A DNA stretch of 64,000 nt, from assembly GCA_949316495.1 (NCBI GenBank), contig OX439008.1, positions 38,523,822 to 38,587,821 of the forward strand. Reading direction: 5' to 3'. Shown here in pieces: positions 45,773 through 57,700 of the stretch. The position numbers and the translations under genes are program-made. The first letter of the stretch is position 1. Every line of letters begins with the position of its first letter. This DNA is from Amphiduros pacificus. Its lineage: Eukaryota; Annelida; Polychaeta; Phyllodocida; Hesionidae. Below the pieces are notes generated by a model that worked only from the letters and a program-made list of their open reading frames with translations, was not told the origin of the DNA and searched no databases.

Positions 45773-48700
45773 ATGAGAGATCGCGGCGGTCGAAGGAAGA
45801 GTTTGTTCCCGGGGAGTGGACAGCAGGCGGCAACTCAGGAAATCATGTACGAAGCTGACCTCCATGAAGCAGGTGAGATCATCTCGGCGGCTCTTTGATG
45901 TTGGCACACCTGTTGTTGCATGTTGTATCGATTATCAGTAATCGTGTAGTTTACCTTGGTGGCCCTTGTAGACTTCCTACTCGATGCCACAGTGTCAATT
46001 GTTACTTTTGATGTGGTTCTCGCCAAGAGGGACTGAACACATGTAACTAACTTGAAAAGTCTCGCATTTTGTAATGAGTTCTCAGAGCAAGAATGAATTT
46101 CCTTTAGCTATCAGATTAATGGTCGTCTGAGTTAAACTGGAAGAAATCCAGATACCCACCCATCTCTAACTTTTGAAACTTGCTTTGTATTTGTAATTTA
46201 TGGATTTATGTCTTTAATATGTGTTCATATTTGTGTTAAAATGGTTACTTTGACTCAAAGATGGTAATGCCGGTATGCAGTTAACATGGCAACCATCAAT
46301 TTCCAAAAAAAACCTTGGAAAAAACTTTTGATGGGCTCTACCCTTTGAACTGATACATGTTTTTTTTTTTTAATACCCTTTGCCAGATTTTACATGTTTT
46401 AAATCACAGAGCCACTTTACACAAACAAATAAAAATTAAATTATTAAAATGGAGATGCCTTCTGATGTTTGGGGCCCAAACCAGTCCCAAACATCCTTTG
46501 CCATTGACTGATTGATAAATGTGCCAGGGCACAAGACCAGAATAGAAATTGTGACCTTATGATATTGACACAAACAGACCACGAATGAGCAAATTGTTTC
46601 TTGGAAAAAAATGAGATATGAATTTCATTATTTTGATATTATTATCATACACTTGTACAAATGGTAATATTTATCCTTAATGGAAAGATGTGATGTCTAG
46701 TGTAGAGAGGTAGATAAACTTCAATATAAATGATCACAACTTGTCCATTAGGGTCAAGTTAATGTGCACTTCCTCAAGTTTGTCAGTGGTGACAAATAGT
46801 CCATTAGGTGTGATAGGATTAATAGCAAGTTGGCATTTTTTTTCCTTCCTAAAACCCATCCAAAGATTTATAATGTTAAGTGTTCCTCTCCTGTAATGGT
46901 CACACAAATCACTAAAAGTAAAAAATAAACATTTTTTTCTCCATAAAAATGTTTTTCATGAAATTTACTGCAATAAATTGAAAATGGGACAATATTTCTG
47001 ACAATTTACAATAGTAGTTGAATGGTAATGAAAAAGTTCAACCATCATAAAAATGATTTACACATAGACAGCCATGGCATTTACAAATGCCAATTTATAG
47101 ATAAAAACTTTTATTCCGCAATAAACAGGCTTTTCCATTTCCCAGGCTTCACCAGCCTTGGGCAAATGAGGAAATGGATAAGGCATGTGGCTTTTATGGT
47201 CAGGACACTGTGGCTAGATGTGGAGAGCAGGGCTACATTATCACTAATGGCAAGGAAGTCAAGTGTGCCATCTCCAATTACCTTAAACAGAAAGATTATG
47301 AAGTTTTCAAAAGATGGGTTTCAAAGAATAATGAGCAGACACCCTACTCCCTAATGGTGTTGTGCTTGACTGAGCCCTAGGCAGGGATATGTCTGGCACT
47401 AAGGATGCTCTGCATTCAAGACAAAGATTCAGGCTGATACCTGATAAGATATTAGTCTGTATTCATCGAAATGACATCTCAAAGCCATCATGAGAGATGG
47501 TGGAGTCTCCTAAAGGTTTTTCCAAACGTACTGACAAAAATGTCAGTACCTCCAAGAGATGCTTCTGGTGGAGAGTGGTGTGCAGTGACTTTTGTTCAAT
47601 AACCTAGTTGGAGTCATCCTGGTGATCGTCTTTGAAATAGGTAAATAGAGTTATTTGCCTGGGTAATCTGTTTGAGATCAACTGTAGGGTCATATCAGTG
47701 CTTTAGTTAGTGATATATGGAAAAATAAATGCTAAGTTAACAAGCAAAGACAAGTTAATAGGTGGAAAACAGTTTTACTGGTTTAGTCTGGGAAACTGGG
47801 ACCCTTTGACATAGAATCTGTTTAGATGGCTTCGAGTGTGATTAGAGCAGTCCATGGCATTGATGCCTCTCAGAATTTGGAGTAGCTTTGATATATTCCA
47901 AAATCTGGACGCCTAGGTCATCCTAGGGTGACCTCTGTGGATGAGAACGAATCTCAATGTTGGTTGACCCTTTTTTTAAGGCTGATTGATATGCTTTTGA
48001 CAACTCAGAATATTGTTTGCCCAGTGTTTGTTAAGAGTTCCATTGATGGGGATGTTGAGGTGAAAGGAAATCACATTGTGTGTGGCTAGAAGGGTAATGA
48101 AGGCCATTGGCCTAATTTTTAAAATCCCAAACAAGCTCTCATCATCCTCCATGTGTGCATGTCAGTTTCATATGCCAAAGTGCTAAAGGACAAATAATGA
48201 AAAGACTTTGGTGGGAATAAATAAAATTGTGGGATTGGTATTGTTTAAGTAAATAAAAATCTGGATTTATTTTTCTTACATCCTATGATTGACTAATGGT
48301 CTGTCCCCTGTTTATGTTGACTGCCTATTTTGTTACTATTTTGTACTCACTTTAACCATCACACTGACATCAGTTAGCCATGTTATCAAATGTGGCCTTA
48401 TCTTTGATTCAGTGCATGTTGCTTGCTGCACATTAGGATATTAGATTTCTTTGAACTCACTCAAATGGTCAGTTGCTGCCAAAACTTGCTGAGGTAGTAT
48501 ACGACTCTATCTTGTCATGCAGAATAATCTTGCTTATATTGGGCTGCAAAATTACCTAATGATCTTCAAATTTTGTGTAAAGTAATGAGTTTTAATTGGC
48601 CAGTTGTGTGTGGCTTTAGATAATGAATTTGCAGGAAATGCAGTTTTGGAATATGGAGTGATGGTGATTTTGAGCTCTGCTCAAGCATTAGACAGTAATA

Positions 48701-51700
48701 ACATGTCCATATATATGGACAGTAAACCAGCTCGCAGGTGCCCGTATGCCTTTGCCCGGAATTCCGGTCACACGTCACTGGAACTTGCGGTTGTTGTTTA
48801 GGGTTTCCCTGTTCTATATTTATGTCAACCAATCAGAGCAAACCCTCCATAATAGTGACATTATTCGCCCGCTGCACAAACCCATTGCAACGAGATGTCC
48901 TTGATAGTCCTATTATATAATGGACTGCATAGTCTAGCTCAAGCATTGTCAGCTTTATATCCTCAGCATGCACACATAAAAAGCCTGGCCCGATATTTAG
49001 AACAAGTTTGTGCGCTAAGTAAATCAAATTTAGCATGCTCCCAAAATGTATAGCCAATACACAGACTTATTGGAACACAATACAGATGCAAAGTCTGAGC
49101 GGGTATTTGGTGCCACTTTTCACAGTCGAAATTTTCTGATTTCATTGGCAATTCTATTGACTGAGTTTCAGGTCCCCTCCTCACATCAGGACCCTCATAG
49201 CATAACAAGGAAGTCTTTTTAAAAAAAATAGAATTTGTATACAGTTTCCTTTCTGTAAATGATATTTATATTTTCTCACAATTTTGAAGTTGCCGTAAAC
49301 GTAGACAACACTGACTGGCATATATTCTACATTTGCAAAAAAAAAACATTTCACTTCTATGTTTATTTCTGCAGTTGAGGTGTCCGCCAGTCTGGTCTGT
49401 GACACTGACAGCCAGGTTCGTGATCTGCAGGCCCCTCAGAAGAACATATCTGTGTTATAATACCCACCAAAATTCTGTGTTATAATTCTGTGTTATAATA
49501 CCCACCAAAATTCTGTGTTATAATACCCACCACTAATTGCAATTGAGCTGAATCAGCTGCTGAATGTTGTGTCTCACATGTCATCTTGTAATTCCACTAT
49601 CTTTCAAAATGTTAAATGTGTTTATTTGATTTCACACACAAGAGAAAGTCCCAACCACTCTCTTAGTATTAACCTATATAAAAGTAAGTGATATTGCTCT
49701 GGCTGCCTGTGGTGGAGGTCGAGACATGTGTGACCTAATTCCCACACCTTAACACTGGATCTGCACCCTGCAGTGTTGAAATTCAAAACTGCTATAAATT
49801 TGTCACATGTACACTGTCACAACACTGCTACCAGGGGCGGATCCAGGATTTTTTACCACTAAAGTAAGGGGCTCCAGTCCCATAAAGTAAGGGGCTCCAG
49901 TCCCATAAAGATCCGCCAATGGCCACACATGTGGGCTGGGTGACGTCAGATATTTACACTATGGTTATCGTCATCTCCGTGCGCTTAGTAACGGTCTGTG
50001 ATATCAGAGGCTCTATTATAACATAAATTTTCTTACTGGTTTATGACCTGTATACAAAAAAGTTCATAAGGGATGGTCACAATCCAGCAATTCTAACAAT
50101 TTGAATGATATCATCCAGAGCCTGCTGGAAATTAGATTTATAGTCCTGTGTATATTTGTTTTATGAATGAAAAGTTATTGTGTCAAAAATCTTGTGAAAA
50201 CTGTTCTCCCTTACCTTAAGTGATTGTATATGTAACATTGATATCCTGACCTACTTTTAGTGTTTTTTACACAGCTTAATTTGAGGCTCTGATATTATGT
50301 TGTTTTTTTTTCTTTTTTAAAAAATGTTACCACCAGTTTTCTTTTAATTAATAATGTACACTAGCAATGATGATGCCATGACTGATAAAACAAGATTTTG
50401 GTGGCTACGCCGATTGGTCTATCTTAGGAAAATGCGATTTCAGCATTTAATTGGTCGTACATGGATTGTCAGTCACTTTGCAAAGAAACAGTGATGAGTT
50501 GCTGTTGAGAATCAAAATTAAATTTGGACATACTCTTTCTAAAGTTCTTTGATGTTGAAATGGGGACATGTTGATTGTCACCTCCTGCCATTGTATAGAT
50601 ATGGAGGATTCTTCTAACCATTTGTAAGCCAACATCTGACTGGTCCAAAAAAATAGCCATTCAACCTTACCATTGTCTCTACTGCCATGAATGGCTGGCA
50701 CACCAGATTCTGGGTGTATGGTATTATCATTAAGACACGACAAAATAATATTGTTATTAAGAACTGCATCGCACTAAACCATTCTGAAAGTTTGGGCTGT
50801 GCTTAATGATTGCAGTTACTGTTTTTATAAATTATTGAGCAAGATCTCCAAAAGTATAAATCTGCCCAAGAGTTGACATGAAGAAATCATGCTTAATGGT
50901 GAATAGATTAGACTTCAGCCCTTCCAAATATCAGACATTTTTAATTAGCATGGTCTTAGGAATTTAGCATGGAATTTAGCACTTTTTTACATTGATTTAT
51001 CACAGTCTGAGTTGTTCTAGATATTTGGCTCAAATAATATGTTAAACCTGCATTGATGCTCTTTGTGACACATATAAATGCTTCTATTTATTTTCCTTTT
51101 CAGCATTCAATGGTGATATGCGGGAACTGAAGCTAGCTCTCCAAAATGGCCAGGTATGGAAAAGATAAACATGTACATATATACTCGTAATCAGTCATGA
51201 AAACATTGTGTATTGATTCTATTGTATACCTGAGTGTATGTTAAGTCCAATGTGTACATTTGTGTGCATTAAGCCCAGTGTTACTCTTAATTTACATAAT
51301 TCCAATGTAACCATCAGTGTGATGAAGTCCAATGCTAAGTCCTCAGTAAACTGTACTGATTCCTGTATAAACCTGAGTGTATATTGAGTCCAATGTATTC
51401 CTTAGTGTGCACTAAGTCCAATGTTACCCTCAGTTTGCAATAAGTCCAATGATAAGTCCTCAGGGTGTATAAATTACTATGTAATCCTGAGTGCATATTG
51501 AGTCCATTGTTACCCTCAGTTTGCAATAAGTCCAATAATTAAGTCCTCAGTATGTATTATGCCCATCATCCCATGTTTTTGCCATTTGAATGTAAATGTT
51601 TGCCGTAAAATTCAACCTTTTTCTTTTAGTATGATTGAATGTAACAGAACCCTGCTATCAAAACTAGTGTTTTCAAACATTAAATAGTAACCCTGAGTGT

Positions 51701-54700
51701 CTATGGAGTCTGATGCATGAATATGTGACCCTCCCGATTGGAGCCAAGTATCAACCAATGGGACGCTATGATACCATTTGGCTGTGATTGGCTGTGGTGT
51801 GTGAGAGATGATTGGTTGCCACTTCTTCCTGTGAGGTGAATGCAGTGCCTGATATTTGAGTTTGGTATGAAAGGGGATTAACAGGGATACCGGACTTCTT
51901 TTTAGTGCACTGGGGACTGCAGGCCTCCTGGTAGGAGGAGTGTGTAGGTTTTAATGTTGACAGTGCAGTGGGATGTAGTGAGATAGAAGAGTTGCTCATG
52001 AGTGTGGGGGCTTGCATCAGGTGGTCAGTACAAGGGTTACACACAGATTGGAGTTAGTGCGCATTTGGTAGCTGTGTAGCCATACTGCATAGGCTCTGAG
52101 TGGCCATGAAACATAAGTGGAGCAGCCAACTTCTCAAATGAAATCAAATATGTTAACATCAGCATACACGTAATGAATTAAATGAGACTGCAAGATCCCA
52201 AGCCATACCCTGATATCAGTTTTCTCCCATCAATACATTCTGATAAAGGAGTATTGAAACAATTATAAACCTGGACAAAGACCTTTTCACGTGAGGATGA
52301 ATGCAGGAGTCTTGATTACAGTAATCAATGTTATCTCAGATTAAAGAACCATTATAATTCCTACTGTACTGAGGTGTCATTTAGATTAACATGACAAATA
52401 TTAGCCAATAAAAATTGAGATAACAAATTGGGGTCAAATTCAATATTTAATGTGTATTTATCATTTGCACAAGTCAAATTTATCATTTGCACAAGTCAAA
52501 TTTATCATTTGCACAAGTCAAATTTATCATTTGCACAAGTCAAATTTATCATTTGCACAAGTCAAATTTATCATTTGCACAAGTCAAATTTATCATTTGC
52601 ACAAGTCAAATTTATCATTTGCACAAGTCAAATTTATCATTTGCACAAGTCAAATTTATCATTTGCACAAGTCAAATTTATCATTTGCACAAGTTTGCTC
52701 TGGGAAAGGATTTAAATGATATTTTATAATGCAGTTTTCAGAAAATCTTTACAAACATTACAAAAAAACAAGGATCAGCAGAGCTCAAAGTCCATTGGCT
52801 TATGTTTTCGAGTTTGTAAATCTTAGATTGATGATTTTTATGTTTTGTTTTGTTGACAGGATGCATCTGAGAATGACTATTGTGGTACTACAGCCTTCCA
52901 TAAAGCAGCTGCCAATGGCAACATAGACATACTCAAGGTGTGAGAAAAACTTTACTTTTTATTCACATTTATATTATTTCTATGATCTACTTCCTGACAG
53001 ATTTTCATCTTTTTTTGGTCTTATCATAACCTGTTTTTAAAGCTAAATAATATATTTGCCACAGACATATAATGGTCATAGAATTTTGTTTCGTGCATAA
53101 AATATCAAATTATCTTTAAGTTTACAATAACCTGACATTACAATTATCATGGTTAGTGGTAATAATATTTTTTCACAGCTGCAAAAAAAAAAAACATTTG
53201 CTCTAGTATGAGAAAGTCTTTTTTTCTAATACTGCATGTGAGAATGGCCATGATAAAATGCTCTAGTCTACAAATGTTGATCATAAACAAATATTAAAAT
53301 TTTGAAAAGTAATATAAAGCAGTAAATATAATTTATAAACTTGGAGCAAGCCTGTTACAAAAGAGACCGACATTGCACATGTTTGTGGACTATCATACCA
53401 TGATTGCGTTATATGTAGATCCATTAATGCAGTGACTTGGCTGCACATGGTTTTAATACAAATGTATATCAGTTGAAATAGAAAAAAGTAAATGTAGATG
53501 ATACTAGATAAACTGGTCTGAATAAATCGCACAAAATCTATCTCCTTCCTTCCATCTATTGCAGTTATGAAACTTAGATGACCTAACAACATTGCCTTAT
53601 TTGACACTTGTCACTAGGTATCTAATGGGTTCAAATGGAATGTCAATTTTTCAAGCCAATAGCCACCAGGTATCAAAGAGCATTTGGTCTTTGATGATTA
53701 ATGTCACTCAATAAGAGAGCATTTGAGGTAGGATATTACCAATCTTTATCGCTCTGATGAAGCTGTTGCTGTAATGTCTCTGTGGCAAAAAAAATGGGGG
53801 AAAGTGTTTGTTTCTGTGATATAAACTATCTCTTTGTCATCTTTATTGGAGGAACAATGCCTTTTGAGCATAAATCCTGAACCTTAGCATATATAATGGT
53901 AAGTTACTTGGTCTGGTTTGTGTTTCCACCGACCAGGAAAAATATCACGCTATTGAAATATGTCTCAAGGTCAGGGAATTTTGGTCAGAGAAAAATGTTA
54001 TTTTGAGCACATTTTCACCTGTTGTCAAAGTCAGAAGATCATGAATGAAATATGGACAATACATATTAGGATTTTATGATAATCACAAACATAAGTGCAG
54101 ATAACAAGCTAAAACTAGAATTTAAATTAGAAAATATAGCAATGACAAGAAACAATATCCAGAAAATGACTTGCAAAATTTGATCCTGATGTTGTTGATT
54201 GGCTAGTGAAAAGGTGATTTGGTCAGGGAAAAGTCAGTAAATATCCAGGGAAATGTCTGATCCTTGTGGGAATCCTGTTTAAGGTCTATAATAACAAGTG
54301 GCAGGAAGGCTGTCCTCTCTGAGAAGCATGTAGTATAGAGGTACAATACCTCACCTCAGTATATGGGTAGAGCTGAGGGCCTGCTATATGGGAGGGAGCA
54401 ATGGTTTTGCATATTTGACACATGTTACGCTTGGCAATTTAGGCCAGATTACCGGTATGTCTTTTGGCGAAGTTCATTTAGTACTCTGAGAGAGAAAAGC
54501 GCCAAGCCTGCATTTTTTTAACCTTCGACAGGAATGGCAGAACAAAATGTAATCTGAGTCTTCATCAATTAAAGAAGGTTTTCTTTTCACTATGGAACAT
54601 GAGTAGCCACTTTAATTGCAATACAATTCCCCTGTAGAGGCATGACATCACTAATTGAAGAGCACCAGTAGTGAATGGCTCATATCATATAACAGGAACA

Positions 54701-57700
54701 CACCATTATAAGGTGACACAGCCTTATATTCAAATATATAATATCTGCACATTTTTATTATTCTCAAGAAGTGGTTAGCAGTTGTGATGTTCAACTTTTA
54801 GTCTTATTTCACCTCTAGCCTTGTTCCTTCCCCAGCCCTGTTCCACCTCTAGCCCTGTTCCTCCCCTAGCCTTGTTCCACCTCTAGCCCTGTTCCACCTC
54901 TAGCCCTGTTCCTCCTCTAGCCCTGTTCCTCCCCTAGCTTTGTTCCTTCCCCAGCCCTGTTCCACCTCTAGCCCTGTTCCTCCCCTAGCCTTGTTCCTTC
55001 CCCAGCCCTGTTCCACCTCTAGCCCTGTTCCTCCCTTAGCCCTGTTCCACCTCTAGCCCTGTTCCTTCTCTAGCCCTGTTCCTTCCCCAGCCCTGTTCCA
55101 CCTCTAGCCCTGTTCCTCCCTTAGCCCTGTTCCACCTCTAGCCCTGTTCCTTCTCTAGCCCTGTTCCACCTCTAGCCCTGTTCCACCTCTAGCCCTGTTC
55201 CTCCCTTAGCCCTGTTCCACCTCTAGCGCTGTTCCTTCCCCAGCCCTGTTCCACCTCTAGCCTTGTTCCTTCCCCAGCCCTGTCCCACCTCTAGCCCTGT
55301 TCCTTCCCCAGCCCTGTTCCACCTCTAGCCCTGTTCCTCCCCTAGCCTTGTTCCTTCCCCAGCCCTGTTCCACCTCTAGCCCTGTTCCTCCCTTAGCCCT
55401 GTTCGACCTCTAGCCCTGTTCCACCTCTAGCCCTGTTCCACCTCTAGCCCTGTTCCTTCCCTAGCCCTGTTTCATCCCTATCCCTGTTCCTTCCCCAGCC
55501 CTGTTCCACCTCTAGCCCTTTCCCACCTCTATCCCTGTTCCACCTCTAGCCCTGTCCCACCTCCAGCCCTATTCCACCTCCAGCCCTGTTCCACTTCCAG
55601 CCTTGTTCTACCTCTAGCCCTGTTCCACATTTAGCCCTGTCCCACCTCTAGCCCTGTCCCACCTCCAACCCTGTTCCACCTCTAGCCCTGTCCCACCTCT
55701 AGCCCTGTTCCACCTCTAGCCCTGTCCCACCTCCAGCCTTGTTCCACCTCCAACCCTGTTCCACCTCTAGCCCTGTCCCACCTCTAGCCCTGTTCCACTT
55801 CCAGCCCTGTTCCACCTCTAGCCCTGTTCCACCTCCAGCCCTGTTCCACCTCTAGCCCTGTTCCACCTCCAGCCCTGTCCCACCTCTAGCCCTGTTCCAC
55901 TTCCAGCCCTGTCCCACCTCCAGCCCTGTCCCACCTCCAACCCTGTTCCACCTCTAGCCCTGTCCCACATCTAGCCTTGTTCCACCTCTAGCTCTGTTCC
56001 ACCTCTAGCCCTGTCCCACCTCTAGCCCTGTTCCACCTCTAGCCCTGTCCCACCTCCAGCCTTGTTCCACCTCCAGCCTTGTTCCACCTCTAGCCCTGTT
56101 CCACATTTAGCCCTGTTCCACCGCTAGCCCTGTTCAACCTCTAGCCCTGTCCCACCCCCAGCCCTGTTCCACCTCTAGCCCTGTCCCACCTCCAGCCTTG
56201 TTCCACCTCCAGCCTTGTTCCACCTCTATCCCTATTCCACATTTAGCCCTGTTCCACATCTAGCCCTATTCCACCTCCAGCCTTGTTCCACCTCCAGCCT
56301 TGTTCCACCTCTATCCCTATTCCACATTTAGCCCTGTTCCACATCTAGCCCTATTCCACATTTAGCCCTGTTCCACATCTATCCCTATTCCACCTCCAGC
56401 CCTGTTCCACCACTGGTCCACTCTTTCTCCTGGATTATTATGACAGGGCATATTAAACATTACCAACATCTACATTGTTGTGAGCTTAAATTGATTTAAT
56501 TGGAACCATTGAATCTTCATTTCAAATAATTATTTTACAGCAATGAATAATGAGGTGTATAAAATGTGCAACTAATAAAAACTAAACAGATGTTTCATTT
56601 CATTTTGTTTAATTTCTTGTTTCTTTTATTGGCATAGAATAATGCAAAGACTTGATTGATGGATAAGTAATGAAAATAATTCCAGATGTTTTGCATTTTG
56701 ATACCAAAGTTAATTGATTTTTTTATGGTTAATGTACTTCTTCATTTCATGTTCAGTGCAATGAATGGATACTCAGTTGTGTCACATGCATTTAGGATCA
56801 GGAATTATAGAATGCAAATCAGTTGTGGGCTTAAATATAGGAATGAATTGGAGAATTTAACTCCACTAACATAGCAATAATGATTCATCATTCATATGTG
56901 AGCATGTTATATATTGCAATATATTGCAATAAACAGATAAATATTTCAGATGGCGTTGCTTGAATGTCCAAATATACAAGTACAGATTAACTATTGTCAG
57001 CAAATCTCAGGTGGACATCTGTTTAAAGTAGAGATTACCTGCTTTAAGTGAACTTCAGATGAGTGCCTGTTAAAAGTACAAATAAACTTCTGCATGCACA
57101 GGCAACTGCAGATAAAGCTTTGTATTCTCAGAGGAAAACAGACAAGCCTCACTTAAAAGTACAGTTTACCTACTGCAAGGGCTGAATCAGGGCTGAATTG
57201 TATCAACAGGGTCTGGGTCCAAATTGGATGTATATCTGACTGAAATCAGTCAGCTTTCTGTAAAACAATGACAACAAATGTAAAATTCTACATGTAAGTG
57301 TGTAAGGATGGCATATAACGTCAAAATAAAAGTGACTTGATGCAAACTTTGGCTGTTCGAAATTCAGTCAGGATCGAGCTCTGCCAGATGGAACATTTAC
57401 TTTTAAATGTGATTGTCACATCATCTGTAGCATAACCGATCAGCTTCACTACAAGGCTTTCCTTTTCATTCAGTTTATTTAAAAAAGCAAAAAGATTATG
57501 AAATCTGTTACTTAAGACCAACTGATTTTTTATGTGATTATTTCCCCCTGTTTGACTTTTCACAATTAAAAAGTCATTTGGGTCAAACAAGAGAACTTGA
57601 CATATCAGACCTTGCTTTGGTGGAGGCTGTCAATCAACACTGCTACACTTTTGTGGCACATGCATTTGGATAATCTTGATGATTGCAGGTGGCAATATAG

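Noticed and set aside
49375-49460. Exon-like segment after TATTTCTGCAG (VEVSASLVCDTDSQ) as an ankyrin gene exon
   Set aside because: Not needed: exon 1 joins exon 2 (51104) in phase to complete an ankyrin unit, and this segment would interrupt it and soon stops.
52428-52729. Three overlapping 80-95-codon plus frames (LSFAQVKFIICTS type)
   Set aside because: A perfect 22-bp repeat read in all three frames; inside an ankyrin intron.
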